64,000 bases of DNA, taken from Aedes albopictus. Its lineage: Eukaryota; Arthropoda; Insecta; Diptera; Culicidae. Below, in pieces: positions 1-12,310 of this stretch. The notes beneath the pieces were generated by a model that worked only from the letters and a program-made list of their open reading frames with translations, made no database searches and was not told the DNA's origin. The stretch covers positions 343,470,505 to 343,534,504 of the forward strand of contig NC_085137.1 of NCBI RefSeq assembly GCF_035046485.1. Reading direction: 5' to 3'. A program made the translations under genes and the position numbers. Every line of letters begins with the position of its first letter. Within the stretch, counting starts at the first letter, position 1.

Positions 1-559
1 CAAATCTAAAAAACTGCCTAATTGAATACTCCAGTACAGTGCCATCAAAATAAGTGAAATTAATTTTCAAAAAACCCAACGTAAGTTTGTAGAACAATTA
101 TTATACCACACGAACTAATTTAAATTCAACTTCAGCACATGTACAGACTACCAAAAAATTCCAATATCCAAGTTTATAATATGCTACGCAGCTTTCTACT
201 AAGCTCAATAAAAAAAATCGTTATTAATAAAAAAAAATACTTGCATTAAGTTTCATAATCCAGTAAATCATAAAAATGAAATATATATTGCATGATCAAT
301 TTTTTCCATCACATAAACGAATATAACAAATAATGGACATAAGTGCCGACTTCCTTTCATAACACATGCAGCTATCGGACGCAACAACTGTAGCTGAGAA
401 AATGGTTTTGAAATTCTGCGTAAAGAATAATGAATAATGAAAAACTAATGTGCATGAAAATCAATTTCACTCAAATGCTTCTCACGACCAATAGTTTGCT
501 GCATGCCGCTAAGGTGGCAAAGGGATTTTTTTTTAAGTTTTTGGTATTGTGGCATTATT
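1..559. other. AT-rich unassigned stretch
   Basis: I see no gene, RNA or element boundary here. The sequence is AT-rich with short A and T runs. It ends where the degenerate GGAATTCC-type repeat begins. Confidence 0.5.
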
Positions 560-1790
560 CGAGGAGTTTCTCATATAGTTTCTGCAGGACTTCTTCGAAA
601 AATTCCTCCAACAATTTCTGAAGGAGCTCCTCTAGCAGCTTTGAAAAGAGTTTTCATGGTGTTCTTTATAGGTTTCTCCAACAGGAAAAGGTTAACATTT
701 TCATATGAATTCCTACTGGGAATCCCAGAAAAAGCTTCTGAAAACATCCCAATAGGATATGGAGGAATTTCAAAAGGAATCCCTCAAGGATTTTCCAGAA
801 GAATTTTAGAAGAAACTCCTGGAGGAATCTTGAAAGGAAATCATAGAGAAATTCCAGAAGAAATATCGTGAGGAGTTCCTGGAGCAATGCTAGATGGAAC
901 TTTTGGAGAAATCTTGAATAAACTCTTGGAAGAATCTTAGAAGGAGCTATTTGTAGAGTCTCAGAAGAAACTTCTGGTTCAATTTCTGAACTAAAAACGG
1001 AATTGAAGGAAACCCGGAAGGAATTTCTGAAGGAAGCCCGAAAATAACTTTTGGGGAATCCCGGAAGATATCCGCATAGAGCCCCTGGTGAAATCTAAGA
1101 AAAAAATCCTGGAGGAAATCCAGAAGGAGTGAATGGAGGAATGCCGGAAAAAGTTCCTGGAGGAGTCCTGGGATAAACCTGGATAAATCCTAGAAGGAAC
1201 TCCTCGAGGAATCTCAGAAGAAACTCCCAGAAGAATCCAGGAAGGAATTCCTGAAGGAATCCGAAAAAGAACTCCTGGAGGGGTTTTGAAAGAATGCCGG
1301 AGGGGTTTCCTGCAGAAATCTCGGAATGAATATCTGAGTGAATTCCTGAAGGAAACCATAAAGGAACTCCTGGAGGAATCGCGAAAGGGACTTCTTCAGG
1401 AAACCCAGAAAGAAGTTCTGATGGAATCTCAAAATAAATTTGGGTTAAAATCTCTGAAGAGATGTCCGAACCGAAAAAAGTGCTGGTGGAAAAGAGGAGA
1501 AGAAATCCTTGAAAGAACTCCCGAAGAAATCCATGGATAAACTTTTAAAAAACCTTAGAAAAAAAAAAAAACTCCGGAGAAATCTCAGAAGGAGCTCCGG
1601 AAGGAGTTTTTGGAGGGATCTCTGAAGAAACCCCTGAAGGAATACAAAAAGTAGGAAATCTCAAACGAAAATCTTGGAGATATCTTAGAAGGAAGTGCTG
1701 AAGTTTTAGAAGAAACTCCTGCAGTGTCCTTCAAATGTCCTAGTGAATTCCATACAAATGAAACCATATTGATATTCTTAACAGATTTAT
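560..1790 (+). repeat. Degenerate GGAATTCC-type repeat array
   Basis: Imperfect repeats built from GAAGGAATTCC and GGAGGAATCC half-units. From about 700 the purine-rich strand is plus; the first 140 bases are the opposite, pyrimidine-rich orientation. Copies diverge strongly, so this is an old array. Open frames on both strands (for example 991-1359 minus) come from the repeat, since units near 24 bp keep frame, and I do not regard them as genes. The same family fills 9.4-11.8, 17.5-20.8, 39.6-41.0, 42.1-42.9, 44.7-47.4 and 48.6-49.5 kb. Confidence 0.85.
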
Positions 1791-2084
1791 TAGTGAGCAA
1801 ACTAATATCTTCGAAAGGGCTCCTAGGCTAATTTGGTATTGAACTGTTTTGAGAGCATCAACTTCCTGTTCTTCGGCATTAGGCAAAACGATTGGTGGTT
1901 AATTGGGTCATTAGCATAGGTGCACCTATGGTCATGATGTTGGCGATCTGAACCTGGCAGTCGGCAATGTATTTTTTTTTTATTTCTATGTTAACGAGAT
2001 TTTAAGAAATTAAATAAAAAAAAGTAAATAAAAAAAAAGAAAATCGGGTTAAGTACGGTTCCTTTGAATTCCACTAAGAATTTG

Positions 2085-2305
2085 CATCCTTTGACAGATA
2101 CGTATTTCGACCTCAATTGTAAGGTCGTCTTCAGTGTCTTGTACTTGACGGAGCAGAGATTTTAAGCCCTAGGCTAGTTCGGCCTAGGATTCCCTTCCGA
2201 AGGAAGAACTCACATTTTGCGAGTTTGTCAGGAGTGGGATTCTACCCCAGGTCTTCGGCGTGATAGTCACGTGCTTTAACCATCACACCTGATCCGCTCC
2301 ACAGT
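2085..2305 (-). mobile_element. SINE-like repeat with tRNA-like promoter, minus strand
   Basis: Read on the minus strand, 2302-2218 has an A-box-like GATGGTTAAAGC and a B-box-like GGGTAGAATCCC, the spacing of a tRNA-derived Pol III promoter. The adjoining part (2090-2150) contains TTTGACAGATACG and TATTTCGACC, which also forms both arms of the hairpin at 51311-51476. This shared core marks a dispersed family. Full SINE boundaries and target duplications were not resolved, and the two parts could be separate neighbouring repeats. Confidence 0.5.
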
Positions 2306-2434
2306 CAGCAATGTTTTCTTGCTATTGTTGTTTTTTTCATAATATTCGTTAAACATACAAGTTATAATTGAAATCAGAACTAAGTTTCGAGTTTTTTTTC
2401 GTTACTTGCTGTTTGACATAAAAAATTTGTTGAG

Positions 2435-2585
2435 GGGGGGGGGGGGGGGTTGTTTAACAAGCTACGTCATTAAATTAATTTTATAGGGGGGGTTTCCAAA
2501 TTTGTTGTGAAATGCTACTAGGGAGGAGGGGGGTATTAAAAATCGCATTTAAAAAGCTACGTCATTATGGACGCCCCCTATCCAC
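2435..2585. repeat. G-run and possible MITE remnant
   Basis: A long run of G at about 2437 is followed by two copies of AGCTACGTCATT, the second continuing to ATGGACGCCCCC. That end resembles the terminus of the inverted-repeat element at 38041-38194. No matching left arm is preserved, so this is at best half of an old MITE. Confidence 0.35.
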
Positions 2586-3090
2586 GGATTCGAAAAGTCC
2601 CAAAATCACTGAAATCCCGGGAATTCTTGTGCCGGGATGTCCCGGAATGGACACTTTAGAGTAAGCACATAAAACAGAGATTTACTCAACATAAAATAAG
2701 TCACCGAGCCATCTGGAAGAAATTCCGATTAAATTAATCAGCATTTGAGTGAAAAAGCTCCATGTATTAATCTAAAGAGAAATTTTCTACAAAATCAGAT
2801 CAAGTACCTACCCAGGTTGAACGTTTGAACGTCATGGGACGATGAGATCACTATCGTCCGCAAAGTCGAGTAGCATGTGCAACCGTGTAATGGTAGTGCC
2901 ATTCCTCCTCCTATTATCTTGATATTATCTGCCAAAGTTCATTTCTTTTCACTTGTAAGAGGCGAATGAACCCCTCTGGTTTAAAACCTCTATAATAAAC
3001 GCAAAAAAAATCTTTTCACTGATGGTGAGTCTGCAAACTATGTTCCCGAAATTTATCTAGGATCATCCGTAGTTTAAACATGTCCAGTAC

Positions 3091-3290
3091 GAACCCGATT
3101 TGTCAGCCCCATTTCGCGAAGATCGTTTTGATCTCATTATCTAACGTTCAAACTTTGACCAATTCGTTCATGCTCATCATCAAACAACTGCTGAAAGGCA
3201 GAACATAGAGGGAAAAAAGTTTGAAAAACTGTTTGGATTTTTAGGGAGAGCAAAAACTGTGCTCCGGAAAGGGGCTGACAAAATCGGGTC
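3091..3290. mobile_element. 200-bp MITE with inverted ends
   Basis: The left end GAACCCGATTTGTCAGCCCC is the imperfect reverse complement of the right end GGGGCTGACAAAATCGGGTC. Size, inverted ends and lack of a coding frame fit a non-autonomous DNA transposon. A target duplication is not evident and the superfamily is not determined. Confidence 0.6.
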
Positions 3291-6200
3291 ACTTATGTAT
3301 ATGTCTTTGATAGGCCCTCTCGAAAACCAGTCTAGTCCATTGACAGTTGCATAAAACCTCCGCATATCGTTCCTATCCATACTTTCCTGCGCTTCAGCAA
3401 TCACACTCTCTTCGTGCTGCCATTTTTTTTTTTAGTGCGGTGGATTAGTTTCTCTGCTGCTCTTGCCACCCTGTACCGCTCCCTGTTGAGCCGAGATCCG
3501 GCAACTGGCATTCGACATCTGAAGACATTCTTTTCGCTCGTCAATTTTGACACTCCTCGTCGAACCAACCATTACCATAGCTTCTGATGGCACTGTGCAG
3601 AAACGCCTTTGGCTTACAAACGTTGGATATTAAAACGCATCGTTCTGTTGTTTCTTGAACTGGTTTGCTAAATTACACATTTTTATATTAAGTTTTTGAA
3701 ATGTGTAATGAACGAATGGGTCATACAATTGCCTGATGATTCAAATTTAGGAATCCTCAAGGAGAAGTATTTTTTTTTCAATTCAACCTTAGTCATATTT
3801 TGGGGTAATTATGCGTACTCTACATCAACGAGGTACACGACAACAAATACACGAAGTAGGTCAATATGGTGAAGAAACGCATACATATAATCTCAATTTT
3901 CTCCAAAATGTAACATTCATTCGAGAAAACATTTGGCAGGCGTGACAGCGGTCTTTATTATGCACAACAGCTTCTGAATATTTTGTCGGTAGAGTATTTC
4001 AATTCGAAAAATTAGATTTAAAATGCTCTTCGCCATATACAATCTTAGAAATTTGGCCTAGATCGTCCCTAAAGAACATGTTTAATACGGCACGAAAGTT
4101 CAAAAATTCAACAAATGTTGTTTCGTAATGCTATTCATAGCACACCGAAACAGATGCCAGTGTAAATATTTTCCGTCCATCTCGAATAATATGTACTACC
4201 GAAGTTTTTGCCGTCCCGGTTCCTGAACCCGGTACCCAAGCGGACAAAACCACCATGAACAAGCGACTGTGTAACAACTTTCACTCCACTTCCCGAAAAT
4301 TGTTTCTGCATGGTACCTAGTTGGCTTCTATATCGCATCGGCTTGCGTTTGATGATTCATTAAGAATTCATCTCGCCCTCGTCGCGTCCAGGTCCAGGAG
4401 AGATGGAGCTTCTCGTCGTCGCCGCTCTGGTTAGGATGAATTTTTGATGCCCAAGTTGTAAACAATACCACTTTGACTTTGTTTGTTGGTTGGATGGTTG
4501 GCTAGCTGGCGGTTGCGTGACTTGTGCCGCTCCGAGTTGAACGCTTCCTGACACTTTCCCAAGCGCTCTGAGAAATCACCACGGCGGCGCGCGTGGTGGT
4601 GGACTGGAGCAGCTAGTGGTTTCGGATGGGATCGCAGAATTGGATGGTTGTCTGCTAGTTGGCTGGTTTTCCTGAAATGGTTCCTTAGAGCAAAATGGGT
4701 ATCTAAATAAGGCTACTGTTGAAAGCGGAAACTTGTGCCATGCCACACTTCGATGTGGTGATTTTGCTCAACACCGGGCGATGGCGCCGACGACGTAGTC
4801 TTCGTACCTACAACAACTTTGAACTTCAAGTAAGGAGGCTTCAATTTGCTCTAATTGCATCAGTCTTGAGCTGTTTAGGGACCATCTAGGAGGAACAACT
4901 TTTCAAGTAGAGGAGCATTTTGTTTTCAGTCCGGTTGATGGGCGGCATGTGGCTCAGGTTGCGGAGATTTGTTCAAGGTGCATTGTTGAAAGCGAAGAGT
5001 CCAATTAGTTAGGTGGCACAGAGAGCATTCAGATGTTGACGGAAGCTTACAAGTCAGAACTGTATGGAGCGTGCTGTTTGACCGTAAGTTTCATTTTGCT
5101 TTGAAACCTTTTTTTGATTCGTCTAAAATAGTTCCGTATTCTTATTAATTTCATCCTAAGTTTGAAACATTGCACATGCGTAAAATTAGATGAGATGTTT
5201 TCAAACTGTCTTCGTTTTTTTATGATAAATAAAGAGAGCATTTGAAGCCTCAACGGTAACAAAAAATAAATACGCAGTTACAACAATTTTAGAAATTATG
5301 CGTTATCTTAAAATTTCTACATTTAGTTCGAAAAACGAATCTGGTTGTGAAAAAGTACCATTTTTCTTGAGTAGCATATGGTCGTGGTTCTGCTAAACCG
5401 AACCAAAGACCATTTTTTTCTTTACCATTGGATGAAGAAATTGATGATCCTCCTTCCATGTAAAAATGCAGTAATTCTGACAGCCCTTCGTGGAGTAAAT
5501 TCAAAATTTCTGTTTGGCAGAACATACAAAAAATAAAATTGCATCCAACCAGAGTGAACTGTAAACCATTCCATAGAATCAGCAAAATGTTTTAGTGTTG
5601 GTCCAGATGAAGAACATTTCAAGTTATACTCTTCGCCGTCAAATTTCTAACTTCCAACCGACTCATAGTAACAATCTGTGGGAGAATTGCACACGTAATT
5701 AGAAATACGGATGTTGGAGGATACAATTATGTTTCGATGGTGCTGATCGCCATTTTTCCAAATCACATTCAGCCAGACCGAACCAAATCCACTGCACTTT
5801 AGAATCTATTTATTCTCAACAATTGTAACGTTTTGACGTTTTTTTCTTTTTAAGCAAAATAATTTTTGCTTTAGATTTGTAAATTAAGTTTATTTTAGTC
5901 GGTTTGAATGAAATAGCAGCAATTAAATTTGATAATTGAATTTCAGATTGAATTTGAGATGACGAAACAGTTCGAGAGAAACGGTTGTGACGTTTTTCTC
6001 TTTTTAAGTAAAATTATGTAAATAATTTGTTTAATCAAGTTTCATTGATTAATTGCTTTTGTAGAAATTGACGAGAAATAATACGATTGCATTTGAATTC
6101 ATAATAAAACCTGACTTTGCTTGTGACTGTTCGTTTTGTAAATATAAATAATTTGTCGGTATAAGGTTTGTGTCTCGGCTATAGCAATGCCATAAAAAGA

Positions 6201-6751
6201 CGTAGTGAGTGCAGCAATGGCTCCTGAATATATGTATCTCAGTTACACCATCTTGACGAATCTAGACCGGCGCCAAATTCTTAATTCGCCATTCGAATTT
6301 GTCGTTGGCGCAATTTCTAGAGATAATATGTTAATTGTTTAGATAGGTTTCATGTTGGGAAAATGACTTGAGCTCGTTCATTTCGCTCGCATATCGGCTG
6401 GAAAGTAGTAGTTTTCGCGCTATCGAGTTAAAGTTTTTTGATCTAGTTGAACATTTGAATTGTGTTAGTTGACTATCGTTTATAAGTAAAATAACGTAGT
6501 CTTCGCCCAGTAAACATTTTGGTCTGTATAATTTGTGAAATACATCACCATATAAAAACCAATCCAGTCGTATAAAATGCACACAACTGCTTTATACATA
6601 CCAAAGTGGAGGCCATATATATACTTCTGACGATTTTGCTCGACTTCGCTTGATTAGTAATACGATTGGCCAAGCTCCCGATGAAAATTAAACAATACAA
6701 CATTTTGTAACCATTACTACGATGCCAATTAAACGTTAAAAAAAAGGAAAA
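3291..6751. other. Unassigned stretch with dispersed-repeat pieces
   Basis: No gene is recognised. At 5378-5410 the sequence contains GTTCTGCTAAACCGAACC, which recurs reverse-complemented near 14717, and both neighbourhoods also contain CCAGAGTGAACTG, so a dispersed repeat occurs in both places. A direct duplication of a GACGTTTTT-CTCTTTTTAAG block lies at about 5828 and 5989. The GC-richer part near 4380-4620 contains no credible coding frame. Confidence 0.4.
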
Positions 6752-6820
6752 AGTTGATACCCGGGAATCAAACATGGAACCTTTAGATTCATAGTCCTAT
6801 ACTATACCACTACACCAACT
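6752..6820 (-). tRNA. tRNA-like sequence (pseudogene or SINE head)
   Basis: On the minus strand the 69 bases start AGTTGGT and end ATCAACT, pairing as a seven-base acceptor stem with one G-U pair. An A-box-like TGGTGTAGTGGTAT and a B-box-like GTTTGATTCCC are in place. The anticodon loop reads CTATGAA, so the nominal anticodon is ATG. The anticodon stem has a mismatch and the T stem pairs poorly. A run of five T follows directly, like a Pol III terminator. Stem defects favour a tRNA pseudogene or a SINE head over a working tRNA gene. Confidence 0.4.
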
Positions 6821-8290
6821 CATCTGTCTTGGACTCGAGGGTAATTTTGACCAATAAAAGCTTCAAGGTAATCCGTATTCGTCACCTTGCTAATTTCCAT
6901 GAGCACCGATACAAAGACTGGGTTGCAATTTTCCCTAAGTCGTAGCGATTCAGTTTACTTCTTTTCTGACATTATATCCCATATTATAATCTGCCATTTA
7001 TATACAACTTGTTACGATTTAGAATTACGCTAGTTAAGACATGTTTTGTTTACAAAAACACAACAGTCCCGTCGCGTACTCGTCGTCGTCGGTGCCGTCG
7101 TCGCGAGAATAATACCCTCAAAAATTAAATATTTGCTTTTCATTTATTACCATCCGGTGCATGATAATCGGTAAGAATCAACCATCAATCACAGGAAACT
7201 AGATTTTGGAGTAATGTAACACCAGCGATAAAAAAACGGATGAATCCCACATCTGGAATAGGTATCCGCGGACCACGGTAACCACCAGCTGGAGGTGCAA
7301 GCGAAGTGAGCGGGACATTTCGGGATGACCGATTTCAATTGATGGCTTTTGGAAGTGCTGTGATGTGCCCTAATTCCAGGTGACCGTAATCCAGGTAAAG
7401 AGCAATTGAAGAAATTTGATTAGTGAAGATGCGAACGGCATCAACAATAATTGTGAGGTGGCTGGAAGCGGCGATACATTGTACTTTTAGTGAAATGTAG
7501 TAACGTGCAGATGTGGTGTAGGGGTGGGGGTATGTGGAAATGGTGAAAATGGACTTTTTTGGTTTCGAAAACGACTTCCGTGTGTTCTGCATCCTTTTCT
7601 TATATGGAAAAATATCCAGTTTTCTGACAAATTGCAATGTTGATTTATGTTTGTTGTCAACTCTTGGGTGCCGGTTTCTATTACTATATAACGATTGCAT
7701 TTGAAACATTGCTGACATGTTTTATGATCTGTCAGATTTTACAACTTGGAGCGATCTTGATTCGCGCTATATGTGGCTTTCATAATTTACAACCAAATGT
7801 ATCGTTATGCAATCGCAATGACGATTGATATACTACTGTTTTTGTCATTGTTGTTGCAAGATATACCATTTGATGCGATTTTGATTTTTGGCATATTAAT
7901 AAAGGATTTGGCACGCACATTCTTTTACGATATATGGTTTACTGGGCGTCTTCGCGATCGCTACTAAAGTTTTTAGTGAATTTTAAGTACAAAAAGCGCT
8001 CTGGCGCTTTTTGGTACGGGCTGGAGTAAAGTGGAGCGTCGACCGGAGTCGACAGCCCAAGGCATCGTGGCGATTGAGCCACCAATTTCGTCGAAGGACA
8101 GTCTTTCGCTTCGAGTCCGTGCAACCGCCAAGGCCCGCCCCTAGGGGTAGCAAAACGGAGTGTGAGTGAGGTCGCTTAGCCAAGCGAAGCGAAATTACCG
8201 GTGGTCGCCAATCAACCACCCGGAACAGTCCACCAAGCTACAACCCGTGTGGACCGCCCGAAAGAACGAAGCGAACCGGAACTTCCTCAA
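6821..8290. other. Unassigned stretch
   Basis: No gene is recognised. Short open frames at 7335-7718 (minus) and 7637-7967 (plus) have no recognisable domain and AT-driven composition. From about 7990 to 8290 the sequence becomes GC-rich and may belong with the LTR-like sequence that follows. Confidence 0.4.
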
Positions 8291-8720
8291 TGTAACCGTT
8301 CTCCAACTCGCACGAGGGTTTGGTAAACCTGGTGGCTTAAGCGCCACTCTCGTTGGAGAGACCACCAGTCTGTTGTTTGCCCGACTTTGCTGAGACAAGT
8401 TCCTCAGGGCTTTCGAACGGTCGTTTGACTCCAAAATTACTCAAAATCCTTTCGAATCTAGATCAACTCCGAACTCTATCCCCACCTTTTCCTTAATGAC
8501 CCCAACAACCTCAGCTCGTTCAATCCTAGACGCAATATCGTTACAAGCTATGACATTCTCCCGTTAAGGAAAATGTACAAAAATCATCACTAGGATGAAG
8601 CAAAAATGCAATGCATAATCTTTGGAGTTAGCGAAAAGAACTATTGAAACCTAATGTTAGTATACCTACTTAAATGTATGTTAGTTTAGGCCTATGTTAG
8701 TGACCAGATAATAAAATTGA
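8291..8720 (+). repeat. Possible Ty3/gypsy LTR (solo or fragment)
   Basis: It begins TGTAACCG and contains GGCTTAAGCGCCACT about 55 bases in. The arm starting at 35995 likewise begins TGTAACG, with GCAGCTTAAGCGCCACT at a similar distance. This suggests the 5' ends of two related LTRs. The 3' boundary was not located and no second LTR or internal region follows, so the end coordinate is a guess. Confidence 0.3.
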
Positions 8721-8761
8721 CTCACCCGTTGATTCCGCGCGTGCCCGTCGTCGTGGTCCTA

Positions 8762-8875
8762 CTCCCACACCGTCCGTGGAGTTTCGGAGTGGTTAAAATA
8801 TTTTGACGCATTGGTGCCCAGTGATTTCCAGGTGCTGGGTCCACTCCCACACCGTCCTTGGAGTCTCGGAGCCGT
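8762..8875. repeat. Short direct duplication, 82 bp apart
   Basis: CTCCCACACCGTCC followed by TGGAGT and TCGGAG appears at 8762 and again at 8844 with only a few differences. The repeated core is about 30 bp. It lies just left of the 9017 element. Confidence 0.6.
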
Positions 8876-9369
8876 CCTTCAGAGATTCCTGGGCATTTCG
8901 GGTACATTCATGGAATTCGGTCGTCGAACGTGTCAAAAATCGGGACTCGCCAGGAACATCCACCAAACTGTCGTGAACTCGATCTGCCGCCGTACATCGA
9001 AATCGGGTCATAATTACAGGTATACCTCGATTTAGTGGACATTTCAGTTTTCAAAATGTCTATAAAATCGAATTTTACATAAAATCGAAGCAAAAATTTT
9101 TATTTAATTTTTATTTAAATTGTAAACCAAAATGTACCAAAATGTATAAAAACTGCATGAAAAGTGAGTTTTTGATAAAAGGCTCGAAGTTTTTAGCATT
9201 TATTAGTAATGCTCGCTAAATAATGAATAAACCATTATCTCGTTAGTTCTTTACGATGGAAATCTTTTGTCTCCAAAAATATGTATGGTTGATACAACAG
9301 CTAATAGGTATTTTGAGCAACGGACATACACAATAACGTTATTTGCATAAATGTCCTAAAAAATCAAAA

Positions 9370-11810
9370 ACTTCAGAAAAGCATTCAGGGATGCCTTTGA
9401 AAATGTCTTGGAGGATTAACCCTGGAATACGAATTGCTTCAAAAAAAATTTCCACTACGAATTGCTTCAGAGATTCCTTCAGGGATCACTTCTGAAATTC
9501 CTCAAGGGTTTCCTTTGAGATTATTTCAAAAAATATTACATGTGTTCCTAATGAAGTGTCATTTATTTTCACAAATCATTTCAGAAATTGTTAGAGTAGT
9601 TCACCCAGGGAGAAATTCCTCTGGATGTTTGTTCAGAAATTTCTCAAGGTATTAGTTTAGAGAATCTATTGGAGATATCTGTAGAAAATCTACCAAAAAT
9701 TTCTAAAGAAATTCTTCTAAAAAATCTTTTCTAAATAAATTCTTTCGGAAATTTGTCCGAGTATTGGCCGAAAATTTCCTCACGGGTTCTTTCAAAAAAT
9801 CTCCTAGGGATTGAGTAGGAAATATCCTTTATGGGTTTGCTTAGAAATTCCTCCTTTTCTACTAATTCAATGAAGATTTTTTTCAAAGCATCATACATGA
9901 ATAATTTCTGAAATTCCTCTATTTTTTTCAAAATAAAAAAAAAATCTACGTATTTGAGCAGAAATTCCCCCAGGGAATCTTTCAAAAATTCGTTCAGAAA
10001 TTCCTTCGGAAGTTTCTTTAGCCATTTACTTAGAAATTTACTTAGAAATTTCTTTAATAAATCTTTCAGTGATGCCATCAGAAACTATTCTAGAATTTTT
10101 CGAAATATATTTCAAAAGTCCCTTTAAAAAGTTGTGCTGTAGTAACTTTGGAAATTCTTCACAAGATTTAATCACAAATTCCCACAGCAACTTTCAAATT
10201 CTCCAGAAATTCCACTAAGGATTCCTCCATAAGTTTCACAAAGAGTTGTAAGAAAGTTGTGTATGAGTTTCTGCAGAAATTCCTTCAGGAATGTTTTTAG
10301 AAAATCCTTCAGAAATTTTCCCTATTTTTCGGGACATCTCTAGATATTTTTCCGAAAAATCGAAAATTCCTTTAAACGTTCTCTCAGACGATCTTCCAAG
10401 TATTTATTCCAAAACTTTCTATGGGGTTTGCCTTAGAAATTGATCCAGAGATTTTTATTGCAAATCTGAATTTCTGTCAGCAAATTTTCCTGAGATTTCC
10501 ATAGAAATTTCTCCAGGGATTATTTATTAAATTGCGTGAGATTCATTTGGGATTTATTTGCAGGAATTCCTATGAAAACTCCCCTAAAGGTTTCTTCACA
10601 AAATTTTCGAGGGATTCTTTAAGAAAATATATCTTGTATCATAAATTTGACTTATAATTTCATCAGAAATATCCAAAGATTTTCCTCCAGAGATTTCTCT
10701 ACAAATTTCTCCAAGCATCACTTTGAAAAAAAATCATAGTTTTTTCGATAGTTTTTTCATGCAACGTTGCTGAAATCCATCGAAGGATTTATTTAAAAAA
10801 ATGTTTCACGAGTTCCTGAAAAAATCTCCCAGGGATTCTTAAAGAAAATCTCTACGAGTTCATTCAGAATTTGTTCATGAATCCAGAAAATTTTGGAAGC
10901 ATTCATCTAGAAAATATTCCACGAACTTTCTCAAAAATTTTTACTTAGAAAATGATTTACGGATATATTAAGAAGCAGAAATTCAGAACTCCTTTAAAAC
11001 TTTATCAGAAGCTTTCTAAAGAATTTGTTTCGAGGATTGCTTTAGAAATTCTTCAAGAGTTATGATGGAAATTCCCAAAATTTCTTCACATTTGTTTAGA
11101 TATTGTTTCAAGACATTTCTCTTCCAGAGATTGCACCAAGGGTTTTAGAAAGTCTTAGAAAATCCTCCAAAGATTCCTTTAGAATTTTTTTACAGATCAT
11201 TTCAGAGATTCTTTAGAAGGATTCTTACGCAAAGGCTGGAACACATTCTTGCAAAGATTCATGCACAAGTTCACACAGAGATTTCATTACAAATTTTGCT
11301 GGTATTCCTCTATGTATTTTCTCAGAAATAGTCCAGAGTTTTCTCCAAGCGTGCTTCTAGGAATTTCTCTATGGATTCCTCCAGGAATTCAGTAAAAAAA
11401 TGTTCACGATTTTTATTAGGAGATTTCTCCAGGTTTTTTTTAAATGTCTCAAGAGGTTTTCTTGGTGTTCAACCAGGAGGTTTCAAGTGTTTTTTCAGAT
11501 ATTCTTCCTAGGATTTTTCAGAAAAATCCACCTATGAGCTCTCAAAACATTCCTGTTTTTTCGAAAATCTTTTAGGCATTCATTTTTTTCAGATATTTTC
11601 AAATTCCTCCTGAAATTTCTTCAGCGATACTTTCGGAAATATCTCTAGAGACTTCTTCAACATTCCTAGAATTACTTCAGAAATTTCAACAGGGATTTCT
11701 TCAAAAGTTGTTCGATGGTTTCTTTCAGAAGTTGTTCCATCAGTTCCTGCAGTAAATGCTCAAGTGGTTCCTCCAGAGATCCCTCTAGGACTTCCTTCAT
11801 ACATGGGAAT
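9370..11810 (-). repeat. Degenerate GGAATTCC-type repeat array, minus orientation
   Basis: Units such as CAGGGATTCCTTCAG and AGAAATTCCT recur with heavy divergence, the reverse complement of the family at 560-1790. The open frame at 9731-10078 (minus), rich in K, L and F, comes from the repeat. The array lies wholly inside the TA-flanked element 9017-12787. Confidence 0.85.
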
Positions 11811-12159
11811 GTGCCAGTGAAAGGACGCTGAAATCGGGTTACCTAGGAATTATTTATCACGCATCTTGTCGAAGCATTAAAATTGCCTTTTTATGGAATT
11901 TGCTACACATTTTAGAATCCAACCAGCTAAGTACACGCCAACATAGTATAAGGCATCTACCAAAAATATCAGGAATATATTTCAGTTCTCGGTGAGGACG
12001 TCATAAGAAGTCTTGGATAAAGTTTGTTTGAAAGCTTTGAAGAAAAGTCTGGCGAATGTCAGTATGCATGCATTCACCAAAAATGTTGTCATTGCTAAGG
12101 GATCTGTAAAAAATATCGCCAGACAATCACCCCACAAATTTTTTTTTATTCCTGTTCGG

Positions 12160-12310
12160 GTTTGTCACTGCGACCAGTTTTTAGATCTATTGTGACATTA
12201 CCCGTATCCTTAGTGTAGTGCATGTCGCATTACTCAATTGCCATTGAGGGGCAATAAAGTATCGATTTTGATACAGTTTTTGTTTTGTTTTCTTAGAAAA
12301 CAAAACAAGA
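12160..12310 (+). repeat. Dispersed repeat (GTGACATTACCCGTATCC family)
   Basis: The stretch contains TGTGACATTACCCGTATCC, GGCAATAAAGTAT and TTTTGTTTTGTTTTCTTAG in that order. A second copy is split between 17065-17121 and 17406-17467. The upstream part, with CACTGCGACCAG and ATCTATTGTGACAT, recurs at 21292-21350. Repeat class unknown. Confidence 0.6.

Noticed and set aside
7335..7718. A 127-codon minus-strand frame as a host gene
   Set aside because: No domain, no splice or promoter evidence, and composition like neighbouring non-coding DNA.
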